From positions 16,043,901-16,107,900 of the forward strand of contig NC_056042.1 of the NCBI RefSeq assembly GCF_004379255.2: a DNA stretch of 64,000 bases, read 5' to 3'. This document shows, in pieces, positions 21,404-31,000 of the stretch (the stretch's first letter is position 1; each line of letters begins with the position of its first letter). The notes beneath the pieces were generated by a model, which worked only from the letters and a program-made list of their open reading frames with translations, did not search any database and had not been told where the DNA came from. The DNA is from Salvia splendens. Lineage: Eukaryota; Streptophyta; Magnoliopsida; Lamiales; Lamiaceae. Position numbers and translations under genes: made by a program.

Positions 21404-21696
21404 TTATCTTTTTTTTTCTTCGTAATTTTTTTTTTTTAAAAAAAAGAAAAATCAATTAGCTTCTTCTGAAAAGTATGACGGTTTTCGAAGAGGAGAAGGT
21501 CTTTGAGGAGGAAGTCGATGGCGAGGAAGACGTCGACGAGGACGAAGAAGATGGGGAGGAGGAGGGTGACGATGATGATGAGGAAGTGTTGAACAGCAGC
21601 GGCGGCGGCGGCGGCAGGTCTGCGGCGGCGCCTATTGACGTAGACGATAATGATGATGAAGACGGAGAAGGTGAAGACGACGAAGGCGACGGCGAC

Positions 21697-21731
<35 letters not shown>

Positions 21732-22288
21732 CGACGATGACGAGGATGACGATGATGAAGAAGAAGTCGAAGGAGATGAAGAAGAGGGTGATCTGGGCAC
21801 GGAATAACTTGTGAGACCAGTTGGTCGTGGTGAGGATGAGGAAGATGCAAGTGACTTCGAGCCCCAAGAGAATGGGGAGGAAGATTTTGACGAGGAAGAA
21901 GATGACGAGGATGATGAGGGAAAAGCAGAGGTGCCACCCAAGCGAAAACGCTCAGGCAAGGATGATTCTGATGATAGCGATGATGGGGGAGAGGATGATG
22001 AGAGGCCATCCAAGCGGTAGTGGTGCAGCCTCATCAGATTTCCATCAGTCTACACAACACATAGCTGTAGTTGGCTTGATCATATCTCGATCATTTCTGT
22101 ATTATGTTGGCAACATATCTTAGGATTTTTATAAGCTGTTTCGAGACAGTTTGAAAACTTTACTGGTTAGCTTTATGTGAGCTATACTAGTACTATTAGC
22201 TTAGAGTAGTTTCTTCTTGCACCTCTTGAAGTTTTAATTGGATATTCACTAATTATCGAATGGTTCCTATTTTATGTAAAAAAAAAAA
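21404..22288 (+). mobile_element. Processed retrocopy of an acidic-protein mRNA
   Basis: 885-bp insertion in the gypsy 1 3' LTR between direct repeats of gaagtttggagtca (21390-21403 and 22289-22302). It ends in a short A-tract (22278-22288), has no introns and carries 5' UTR, coding region and 3' UTR. These are hallmarks of LINE-mediated mRNA retroposition. Confidence 0.87.
21475..22020 (+). pseudogene. Retrocopy of an Asp/Glu-rich nuclear-type protein
   Basis: 182 codons from the ATG at 21475 to the TAG at 22018-22020, interrupted by one in-frame TAA at 21805-21807 (consistent with a former Tyr TAC before LVRPVGR). The product is almost entirely acidic runs, with a Gly/Ser patch (codons about 40-50), a DASDFEP-like motif and a basic PPKRKR nuclear-localisation-like patch before the acidic C-terminus. 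Such acidic proteins occur in plants under uninformative automatic names. I do not assign a function. The premature stop makes full-length expression unlikely. Confidence 0.72.
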
Positions 22289-22850
22289 GAAGTTTGGAGT
22301 CACTACATATCACATTTTGGAGGCCCAAATTGATGATACATGATGCATTTTCATCCAAGTCGGAGCAGCCAAAATGAAGGGTCTATTTTAGTTACATTTT
22401 ATGTTAAATAAGTGACTTTAGATATCCTAGAGTTACACCAAAGGTTTAGGAGTTACTTTTCTTTTATTATGAGTCTTTTTAAGTGTCTTAAGTTGTACTA
22501 ATGATGTGAGACTTTCAAGAGTCCATTCTAGCCTATAAATAGGCTTGTAAGCATGTCATTTGAGACACCATTGATCAAATACGAAATAGGCTTTGTCTTG
22601 TGAGTTGAATTCTCTTTGTAGAGGTTTTCACTTGTTTGGAACTTATCAAGATACTTTGAGCAGGTTCTTGTGGCGTTCAACCATACCGAGGTTCTTGGCT
22701 GATCATATAGCCATCGGGTCTAGGTTTTCTAAGCTCTGGAAGTGGATCAAACCAGATTATCAATCAAGGGAGTCCGCTGCCAAACCTTATACGCGGGGTT
22801 CTTGGATCAATATATCCAACGGGTCCTTCGTCGTATCCCAATCCATATCA

Positions 22851-23067
22851 GATTACCAAAGGCCACCACATTGATGATAGGCGTTTGAAGGAGAACGTTG
22901 CTACGGTGACGTTTGGGAGTGGTAATTCAGATGCGAATGAGCCGGGTATTGGCTCAATGAATGTCTCTTGTGGGTTCCCCAGCCGGGAGATGGAGGGTTT
23001 CATCGAGGACCTTGACCCAGGAGGAACCGTTCCATGCGGAGGTATCCCTATTGCGGGTCTCAATTAG
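22851..23067 (+). pseudogene. Element C ORF1, C-terminal part
   Basis: Continues ORF1 of element C after gypsy 1: GD-LI-TK joins across GATTA. It reads LKENVATVTF, then the family-specific C-terminus FIEDLDPGGTVPCGGIPIAGLN and a TAG at 23065-23067. The same C-terminus is seen in A, B, D and F. Confidence 0.87.
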
Positions 23068-23317
23068 GAAATGGTCTTAGGTTTTGGTTTTGCAAAGATT
23101 GCATCATTGTAATTGTAAAATGGTTGTTAAGAGTATTTAGATGACCACTCTAGCTGATAGGGATGCCCTCGTTGTACTCTAATAGGTCTTTGCGAGTCGT
23201 CACTTTTGGGCGGCTTGGTGTTTTGTTTGTTTGTTGCAATGGTCTTGGCAAAAAAAAATGCACAGGTGTGGGTCTGCCTTAACCCTCCACCCTCGTGGTG
23301 TTTAAAATAAAAAAAAT
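23068..23317 (+). other. Element C 3' UTR and tail
   Basis: 250 bp without a gene. It holds GAGGGCC(A/T)C-type and TCGTTGTACTCTAAT blocks conserved in all ORF1-only copies. It ends AACCCTCCACC-CTCGT-GGTG then an A-rich tail; the CACC/GGTG stem matches the LINE tail. Confidence 0.8.
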
Positions 23318-23334
23318 TGTTTGATTTGGATGTT
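23318..23334. repeat. TSD of element C, right copy
   Basis: Exact repeat of 3065-3081. Minus-strand ORF2 of LINE M1 resumes to its right. Confidence 0.9.
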
Positions 23335-24048
23335 TAGGAGACCGCCCGCCCCCGTGGGTTCCGCCCATGCCTGTTGCACTACCGCCATGAAGCCTTCGTG
23401 TCGGATCCACATGTTCTGGAACGTGAAGGCCTTGCCACCATTGGGGGTGTTCGGCGTCATGCATCTCGCTAGGACCGGGCCGTGGTCCGAGGCGATCCGT
23501 GGGAGATTAGTTACTCGAGTGGCCTCAAAGACCCTAGTCCAAGCCTCATTGACTAGTACTCTGTCCAATCTGTCAAGGGTGTCGTTTTTGGCCCAAGTAA
23601 ATTCGCCCCATCGAACCCGGGGTCATGGAGCCTGCAGTCTTCAACCACCTCCGCAAAGTCAATCATCTCGGCTTACCGGTTGGTGTCGCTCCCGATTCTA
23701 TCTCGGTGCGATAGTATGGTGTTGAAGTCACCCCCGATAAACCAAGGAGTTCCTTCAAGTGGCACGGCAATCTCTTGCATTCCATCCCACAGTCGGTATC
23801 TTTCGGATCTAGTCCATTTGGCGTATACGGCCGAGATGGCAAGGGGTTTAGCTACGCGATGGGACGTGAGACGCCCATGTAGGATTTGATCCGAGTCAAA
23901 ATCAACAACAAACTTGGATCCTTCTTCCACAAACAACCAGATCTTTCTCGTCGTGTTCGAGCCAATGTAGTTCATGCCCAAGGACATAGAGAACCGGTCC
24001 AGATCGGGGGTCGTGAGCGGTTCCATTATAGCAAGAAATAAAACATTA
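23335..24048 (-). pseudogene. LINE M1 ORF2, endonuclease part
   Basis: Minus-strand APE endonuclease sequence: AIMEPLT near 24020, GGDFNT near 23735, RLDRVLVNE near 23560, SDHGPVL near 23490. A CAA-to-TAA stop lies near 23671-23673 and a frameshift between 23570 and 23670. It joins the RT part at 3081. The N-terminus and ORF1 are lost at about 24048. Confidence 0.88.
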
Positions 24049-24231
24049 TTTTTTTTATCAAAAGCACCACGAGGGTGGAGGGTTAAGGCGGACCCACACC
24101 TGTGCATTACCAAAGTCAATTGCAACGAACAATCAAAACACCGAATCGCCCGAAAGTGGCGATTCGAAACAACCAATTAGAGTACAACGAGGGCCTCCCT
24201 ATCAACTAGAGTGGTCATCGATGTACTCTTA
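24049..24231 (-). mobile_element. ORF1-only element E, 3' UTR fragment
   Basis: Poly(T) 24049-24056 followed by the reverse complement of the ORF1-only 3' tail (CACC-CTCGT-GGTG stem) and 3' UTR. It is truncated at about 24231, where an LTR fragment starts. No ORF1 and no clear TSD. Confidence 0.8.
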
Positions 24232-24508
24232 GATAGATTGGGATACGACGAAGGACCCGTTGGATATATTGATCCAAGAACCCCACGTATAAGGTTTGGC
24301 AGCAGACTCCCTTGATTGATAATCTGGTTTGATCCACTTCCAGAGCTTGGAAAACCTCTACCCGTTGGCTATATGATCAGCCAAGAACCTCGGTATGATT
24401 GAACGCCACAAGAACTTGCTCAAAGTATCTTGATAAGTTCCAAACAAGTGAAAAACTCTACAAAGAGAACTCACAAGACAAAGTCTATTTTCGTATTTGA
24501 TCAATGGT
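24232..24508 (-). repeat. LTR remnant, probably the 3' LTR of gypsy 3
   Basis: 277 bp of the 3' part of the gypsy LTR on the minus strand, lacking the terminal TGAT bases and ending at gatcaatgg against the poly(T) of element D. Orientation and the TATAGATTGGG-like end match gypsy 3 (39945 onward), so I infer it is that element's other LTR. Confidence 0.72.
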
Positions 24509-24769
24509 TTTTTTTTTTTAATCAAAAGCACCACGAGGGTGGAGGGTTCAGGCGGACCCACACCTGTGCATTACTAAGGACAATTGCAACGAAAAACTAG
24601 GAACACCGAGCCGCCCAAAAGTGACGGCTCGCCAAAACCAATTAGAGTACAACGAGGGCCTCCCTACCAACTAGAGTGGTCATCAATGTACTCTTCACTA
24701 TTCTATTACAATTAACATGGTGTAACCTTCACATCACAAAATCCAAGATCCGTCACTTAATTGAGGCCA

Positions 24770-24786
24770 CAATAGGGATACCCCCG
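24770..24786. repeat. TSD of LINE2, left copy
   Basis: caatagggatacccccg is repeated exactly at 32488-32504. It belongs to element D. Confidence 0.92.
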
Positions 24787-25007
24787 ATCCGTCACAAGAC
24801 TTTGAGTTTAAGAAATTGTAAGTTAGAGAGAGACGCTCTCCCTTCTCTCTAGAATCCCCCACCACTGTCGACGGTCCCCCTCACGCCCCCGCTCCACCAG
24901 CCACCCACCATCCTCCCGACCTCGGATTCTCACCAACCAACCACTCCCTTGGCTAAGGCACGAACAAAGCTCCGGAGCGGCTGGTGACTCGACTCATTCT
25001 CTCGATC

Positions 25008-28000
25008 ATGCCGGAGCGCCTGCCGGATCCCCCCCCGGAGTCAGAAGAACCGCGCACCATCTCGGACCAGCTAATGGTCCTCCGGCCGGCCGAGGACCCT
25101 CTCTCGGACCAGCCAATGAATTTCACGTCGGAGGAGTCTTCCTCCATAATTTTTCCCTGCAGGAAAGTGGCGAGGAAAACTTTGAAAATGAAGGTGAAGG
25201 CACGGAAAAGTACACCAGCCCCTCCCACCAAAGGCACTGGTCGGAAAAGGTTCGTACCCTCACCGATGCCGGAGGACAAGCAACTTAGGAAGAAGATTGA
25301 TTTCGGGGCCGAAGGGAGCTCGCCGGTCGGAAGCCCAAAATGCAAAGGCCCCATCTTCCCGACGTCGATGGAGCCCTCCCCTATTCTCAACGGTGAAGAT
25401 GAAGCTAAGATTAATGAAGAACTTGCCGGCGCCAGAACTGTTGACAACGCTCCGGCCGACGACCTTGCGGCCGGCGCAAACGCGGGGACTGGTGACGGAG
25501 GAGAGCACAACCCCCCACATGATGGCTGCTCGGAGAGAGATGGCTCTAGCATGGGTCAAAAGGCCTGGGTGGACGCGCTAGTCAACTTGCCCGAAATGGG
25601 CACAACAACAAAATCACTTTCCGAAAGTTCCTTGGCGCCTTGCCACTTCGGAACACCACGTGATGCTGGCCCCAATGCATCCGTTGAGCCCCCAAAACAA
25701 CAAAAATCTAGCTCCTTTTTGCAGCAACCCAACTTTCCCGAATTGGCTTGGAGACCAAAACCTCCTTCCGAAAGTGGGCTAACTCCTTTCCGTCCCAAGA
25801 GCTCACGTGAGACGATTGTCGTGGAGGCCCCAACGCAACCAACAAAGGCCGAAATCATCCACTTAGCCGCCTTGGACTCGGCGGAGATGCTAGACACATT
25901 GGTTGCGCAACCTCTCATTACGGCCGGCCACAATCCACTGGAGTTCCCCCTAAACCCTTCGGGATGCATGCAAAGTGTCACACACACACCTCGGGATGGA
26001 AATGGACCCTCTCTTGAGGACTTTCCCCCTCTCGAACGAGGACGAACTAGCAAGCTCCGAGCTACGTTTGAGGCTAGTTCGGAACATTATTGTGCGGAGT
26101 TCGGCCAGCCGCGACCGAAGTCGAACCCTAACGTCTACCGAGAAAAGCCTTTTATCGAGACGATGAACAAGGCCACGCCTAGTGCCGAGATGGTTGCAGT
26201 GACAAGAGACACACCAACACCCAACGATACGCCTATGGATGATGCCGAACAGACCCTCACCGAGAAGGATAAAGTCGAGAAGATCCACACCGAGAAAGAA
26301 AAAGCCGAAAAGCCGAGAATGGAAAAGCCGAGAAGGGCACACAACGGCAACGTAGGTGCCGAGAAGATCCACACCGAGAATGGAGAAGCCGAACTCAACA
26401 ATCCGAAGAGAAATGGAAACACACCTAAGTCCGCGACGGATGCCGCAACACAAGGGCTGAATGTAGTTAATCAACTTGGGGGGGTAGAAGCTACACTGGG
26501 GCCCTCGCCGTGGCCGAAATCGATGGCGGACTTGCTTAGGGGTACCCCGTCGGGCTCGGCGAGTAACACTCTACATGGCCGGGGTGAAGGCGCCGCAAGC
26601 CACCCCGGTCGGCCGAAAACGATGGCGGACATGCTCAAAGGCTCGACTGACCCTACCGGCCCCCAAGCCTTTGAACCGGATAAGCTCCAGAACATTGGAG
26701 TTGCTTCAGTGTCCGACGGCATCCCGGCCATTTACTTCTCCGGAGCGGAAACTCAAAAGCTTGCTGAGAGCATGGGACACGCCATTGTGGGTAAGTTTTC
26801 TCACTCTATCCCTACGGGACTGCAAATCCAAAAGACCCTCGACAATATTAAACTTCGGTGTGGATTTAGTTGGAAGTACATTAATGCTAAACATATTCTC
26901 ATTCAATGCGAGGACTTGGCGGACTATGCCCGAATCCTTGGAGGCCCAAGGGGTACGCCCGTTTGGCTCATTGACCGACACCCGATGAGGGTCTTCAAAT
27001 GGTCCCCGGACTTTGATGCTTACTGCGAGTCCCCCATTGCGGCAATCTGGTGCAACCTAATTGGCCTCCCCATTCACCTTTTCGACCAATCCGCCTTATT
27101 CGCCATCGGCAAGCTTCTCGGCAATCCAATACAAATTGATCGAGCCACGGCAAACAAGACTCGGCTTTCATTTGCCCGAATCTGCGTCGAGATAGACATC
27201 ACAAAACCACCTACCGAAGAGATAATCCTCGATCTTGGTGGGCGAGAAACGGTGCAGCGAGTCCGATGGGACAAGATACCATCATATTGCCGAGAATGCA
27301 AACATGTCGGCCATGCAAGTGAGGTGTGCTATGCGACGGGCAAGAAGGAACGGCCGCCAAAGAGAAACTACCACAACGGCCCGCCAAAACAGCCACAACC
27401 CGAGAGACAGACCGAGAAGGGGAAGCAAGATATGGGGAAGAATGCCTCCAGCTCCAACGAATGGAAACATCAGGGGAAGAAGCAAGGCAAGGCCGGTGAT
27501 CGACCAAACAATAACAAAACAAATGGGGAGGACTCCGGTGATATTTCCTGGGAGGGACCGAACTCCAAGGGTGACTCTACTTTGGGGAGCGGACCGAGCT
27601 CCGGAACTCAGAATGCCGGGCTTATTGCCGGGATCGAGACTGGGAAATCCCCACCGAACCGGGGGAATCCATTGCATCCCACCACCGAACCACCAACACC
27701 ACGTGGGAACATGGACGTGGAGTGGGGCTCCCCCATTGCGAGGAGCTTGGTCTCACCAGTTCGGCGAGGGAATCCGAGAGGAGGCGCGCGCCATGCTTTG
27801 ACAAGGGGGCGTGGGTTCTTCTCGGCAAAGAACCACATGAGCACTAACCAATATTATACTCTCATGGAGAACGGAGAATTTGATGTTGAGAATTGTGGGG
27901 ATGCGGACGAAGACCTTATGGAATTGCATGTGGGGGCCGAGAAGTTAGGAGGCAACAGTTCGGCCGAGGACGCCGAGGAGGTCGCTCCGAACAAAGAGCA

Positions 28001-28061
28001 ACACCGTACTGACTATCAAGGAGGGCCTTCAACCTCTTTGGGTACGCACCCTTCTTGTTAA
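25008..28061 (+). CDS. LINE2 ORF1 protein (DUF4283 and CCHC zinc knuckle)
   Basis: 1017-aa RNA-binding ORF1 product. The frame is open from 24984, but ATG 25008 matches the F1 start. Conserved N-terminal blocks: KARKSTPAP, KRFVPSPMPEDKQLRKK. A central segment (about 26240-26440) is built of imperfect Glu/Lys repeats (EKIHTEKEKAEKPRMEK), likely charged helical or coiled. Two further repeats carry the motif PKSMADLLRG / PKTMADMLKG (near 26515 and 26615). The DUF4283-like domain starts at residue about 596 and the CCHC knuckle is at about 760 (CRECKHVGHASEVC). Ends two bases before ORF2. Longer than the F1 protein, mainly in the linker. Confidence 0.9.
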   Translation: MPERLPDPPPESEEPRTISDQLMVLRPAEDPLSDQPMNFTSEESSSIIFPCRKVARKTLKMKVKARKSTPAPPTKGTGRKRFVPSPMPEDKQLRKKIDFGAEGSSPVGSPKCKGPIFPTSMEPSPILNGEDEAKINEELAGARTVDNAPADDLAAGANAGTGDGGEHNPPHDGCSERDGSSMGQKAWVDALVNLPEMGTTTKSLSESSLAPCHFGTPRDAGPNASVEPPKQQKSSSFLQQPNFPELAWRPKPPSESGLTPFRPKSSRETIVVEAPTQPTKAEIIHLAALDSAEMLDTLVAQPLITAGHNPLEFPLNPSGCMQSVTHTPRDGNGPSLEDFPPLERGRTSKLRATFEASSEHYCAEFGQPRPKSNPNVYREKPFIETMNKATPSAEMVAVTRDTPTPNDTPMDDAEQTLTEKDKVEKIHTEKEKAEKPRMEKPRRAHNGNVGAEKIHTENGEAELNNPKRNGNTPKSATDAATQGLNVVNQLGGVEATLGPSPWPKSMADLLRGTPSGSASNTLHGRGEGAASHPGRPKTMADMLKGSTDPTGPQAFEPDKLQNIGVASVSDGIPAIYFSGAETQKLAESMGHAIVGKFSHSIPTGLQIQKTLDNIKLRCGFSWKYINAKHILIQCEDLADYARILGGPRGTPVWLIDRHPMRVFKWSPDFDAYCESPIAAIWCNLIGLPIHLFDQSALFAIGKLLGNPIQIDRATANKTRLSFARICVEIDITKPPTEEIILDLGGRETVQRVRWDKIPSYCRECKHVGHASEVCYATGKKERPPKRNYHNGPPKQPQPERQTEKGKQDMGKNASSSNEWKHQGKKQGKAGDRPNNNKTNGEDSGDISWEGPNSKGDSTLGSGPSSGTQNAGLIAGIETGKSPPNRGNPLHPTTEPPTPRGNMDVEWGSPIARSLVSPVRRGNPRGGARHALTRGRGFFSAKNHMSTNQYYTLMENGEFDVENCGDADEDLMELHVGAEKLGGNSSAEDAEEVAPNKEQHRTDYQGGPSTSLGTHPSC

Positions 28062-28063
28062 TA

Positions 28064-31000
28064 ATGTCGTACAATCTCATGTTTTGGAACGTGAGGGGGA
28101 TCGCGAATGCGCCCACTCAAAACGTTCTGAAAAGACTAATTGGTTGTCATAATGTTTTATTTCTTGCAATAATGGAACCGCTCACACAACCGGACCCGGA
28201 CCGTTTCTCTAAGGCCTTGGGGCTGTCCTTCATTGGTTCGAACATGAACGAGAAGATTTGGATGTTTGCGGAAGAGGGGTCCACTTTTGATATTGAGGTT
28301 GACTCGGAACAAATTCTCCACGGGTACCTCAAATCCCACCGCCTTGCTAGGCCGGTGGCCATCTCAGCCGTGTACGCCAAATGTACAAGGGCTGAAAGAC
28401 ATCACCTATGGGACAAGATGAGAGAGATTGCCGGGCCTCTTGAGGGAACACCTTGGATCATCGGTGGCGATTTCAACACCATGCTATCTCATCAAGACAG
28501 AGTTGGAAGTGATACCAACCGGCAAGCCGAGATGGTAGATTTTGCGGAGGCAATGGAAGATTGTAGGCTGCTTGACCCTGGTTTTGATGGAGCGGCATTC
28601 ACTTGGGCCAAGAATGGCCTTTTTGAAAGGTTGGATAGAGTGCTTGTCAGCGAGGATTGGACTAAGACCTTCGAGGCTACTCGGGTTACGAACCTCCCCC
28701 GGATTGCCTCGGACCATGGACCAATTCTTGTCAGGTGCACGAAGATGAACACATCCGCTGGAGCCAAGGCTTTCAGGTTCCAGAACATGTGGATCCGACA
28801 TGAAGGATTCATGGCCGTAGTGCAAAAAGCATGGGAGGAGCCCACGGGGGCGGGTGGAATCCTAAACATTCAAATCAAGCAGGCCAGAGTTAAAAAGGCC
28901 CTTAAGGAGTGGAACAAAGAGGTTTTTGGAAACATTCATGCTAATCTAAAAGAAAAGGAGGAAGAAATTGCTTTGGCCCAATCTTGTTTCGAAGCAAGGC
29001 CGACCCCGGATCACAGGACAGCGATCAACAAACACATTGCCGAGTACATCCTTTTGCTGAAAATGGAAGAAGATTTTTGGCGACAGAAGGCAGCTCTGAG
29101 GTGGCTTGCCGAGGGAGACAAAAATACCCGGTTCTACCAAAGCTGGGTGAAACAAAAGAGGGTTCGTCTCCGCATCCATTCAATACGTGTCAATGGGCAG
29201 GAGCTCACCGAGGAAGCCGAGATTAAAAAGTCCGCAGTGGAGTTCTTCCAACAACTCCTTGCCCCCAATAATCCGACACTTGAAGATCCAGACCTCGACC
29301 TAATCCAGCAGGTCCACTCAGCCGAGCAGTTCGCTGACATCGCAGATGCTCCAAGTGCGGACGAGGTCAGGAGTGCCACCTTTTGCATTTCCGGAGATAG
29401 TGCACCCGGACCCGACGGCTTCTCGGCCACCTTCTATCAAGCCTGCTGGCCTATTGTGGGACCGGAGGTAGTGGACGCAATCAGACAGTTCTTCAGAGGG
29501 GCCTTCCTGCCGAGGAGCATCACGGCCACAAGCATAGTCCTTATCCCAAAGAAGGCTTCGCCGGAATCATGGACCGACTACCGACCCATCAGTCTCTGCA
29601 ATGTTTTAAACAAGATCATTACCAAGGTACTCACCTCTCGACTCTCTCCTTTCCTCCCACAGGTCATCTCCCCAAACCAAAGTGGATTTGTCAAAGGTCG
29701 GCTCCTTAACGACAACGCACTTCTGGCTCAAGAGATGTTCCATGAGCTTGCTAGATGCTCCCCAGCGCCTAATGTGGCAGTAAAGATTGACATGGCTAAA
29801 GCCTATGATAGGGTCCAATGGCCATTCCTCTTCAAAGTTTTACGCCGTATGGGTTTCCCGGATTCATGGATTTCACTTATGGAGAGGTGTATTGGGTGTT
29901 GCTGGTTCTCGGTCCTTGTTAACGGGGCACCCTCGGGCTTCTTTAGATCAACTCGAGGACTTCGGCAAGGAGACCCGATCTCCCCTGCTCTGTTCGTAAT
30001 CGCGGCGGACTACCTGTCCCGAGCATTAGATAAGCTCATCCTCGGCCAAAAGGACATGACGTTCAAAGCCTCCCGGAGATGCATGGAGATCAGCCATCTA
30101 GCCTATGCGGACGACATTATCATCTTCACTCAAGCGGCGGCAAATCCTATGCGCCGGCTAAGAGCCTGTCTCGAAAAATATGAAAGAGTCTCCGGCCAAC
30201 AAGTCAGCCTCGCCAAGAGTAATTTCTATATTGCCGAGGCCCATGAACACTGGGCAAACTCGATCCAGGCGGAAGGAGGCTTCTCTAGAGGGGCCTTTCC
30301 TTTTCTCTATCTCGGTGTCCCTATCTACCGTGGTGTCAAGCGCACGGACATGTTCCTCTTTCTACGGGAAAAGATTGCAAGAAGGATCTCAGGATGGGCA
30401 CACCGTCACCTATCCTTTGGAGGAAGGCTTACGTTGATTAAGAGCACTCTTGAAGCGATCCCCTTGCACATCTTTCAAGCCGTCGAGCCCACGGCCGGTA
30501 CCCTCAAGCAACTTGATCAACAAATGGCCCGATTCTTTTGGGGGTCTACGAATGAAAAGAAGCGGACCCATTGGATTGGATGGGAACAAATGTGCCGGCC
30601 CACTGATGAAGGAGGCCTTGGGATCCGAAAAACTATGGAGGTCCTCCACGCTTTCAATATCAAACTGTGGTGGCGATTTCGGGAGCAAAACTCCCTTTGG
30701 GCAAGATACATGATGGCAAAATATTGCTCCAACTCCACACCGCTCACCTTGAGATTGCCGAGCAGGAGTAGCCCTACGTGGAGAAGGCTCTCAAGAGCAT
30801 GGCCCCTCGCGCAACCGCACATGAGATGGCTAGTGGGACAAGGGGACATCTACTTCTGGGATGACATTTGGCTTGGCAATAGCCCTCTGAGGGAACTTAG
30901 CCTTGATGATAGGGGAAGACCAACCACCCGGGTCTCGGAGTTCATTACAAATGGTGGTTGGGATGTGCCCAAGCTTCAACTCCTTCACAATCAGGCCGGC

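Larger units (their letters stand above)
4963..22850 (+). mobile_element. Ty3/gypsy element 1, with four nested insertions
   Basis: Complete but defective LTR retrotransposon. Its LTRs total about 770 bp once insertions are removed (5': 4963-5252 plus 12622-13101; 3': 18733-18891, 21343-21403, 22303-22850). TSD is GATTA. Order: PBS, gag with CCHC, protease, RT, RNase H, integrase, which is the gypsy order. Nested inside are LINE F1, LINE P1, ORF1-only A and an mRNA retrocopy. No chromodomain is seen; the last 68 codons of pol lie in the LTR. The integrase tail and LTR overlap resemble the CRM clade of chromoviruses (inference). Confidence 0.93.
18733..22850 (+). repeat. Gypsy 1 3' LTR (split by element A and a retrocopy)
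   Basis: LTR sequence 18733-18891, 21343-21403 and 22303-22850 sums to about 768 bp, matching the 5' LTR. It starts TGATGGAG, ends CCATATCA, and carries the pol C-terminal codons, a TATA box at 22534-22541, and GATTA just outside. Confidence 0.92.
3082..23317 (+). mobile_element. ORF1-only LINE-like element C, interrupted by gypsy 1
   Basis: The element's own sequence is 3082-4962 plus 22851-23317. It begins in a C-rich 5' UTR, encodes a LINE ORF1 protein (DUF4283-like plus CCHC knuckle), has a 3' UTR of about 250 bp, and ends in a short poly(A) at 23311-23316. No ORF2 is present: the ORF1 stop is followed directly by the 3' UTR. A 17-bp TSD flanks it. Gypsy 1 entered near the end of ORF1 with TSD GATTA. 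Five more copies of this family lie in the window (A, B, D, E, F). It is probably non-autonomous. Confidence 0.88.
1..24048 (-). mobile_element. LINE M1 (L1-clade, minus strand), split by nested insertions
   Basis: Remains of a long non-LTR retrotransposon read on the minus strand. Its 3' end lies beyond base 1. The part 1-3081 carries RNase H, zf-RVT and reverse transcriptase; the part 23335-24048 carries the endonuclease. The halves are separated by element C, flanked by a 17-bp direct repeat (3065-3081 and 23318-23334), and the ORF2 protein resumes exactly across it. The 5' end stops at about 24048, inside the endonuclease, against the poly(T) of element E, so ORF1 is missing. This is the outermost and oldest layer of the left nest. 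Confidence is high for identity, moderate for the 5' limit. Confidence 0.9.

Noticed and set aside
21436..22034. Long Ser-rich, His-rich and hydrophobic frames antisense to the acidic retrocopy
   Set aside because: Artefacts of GAY/GAR codon runs read on the other strand.
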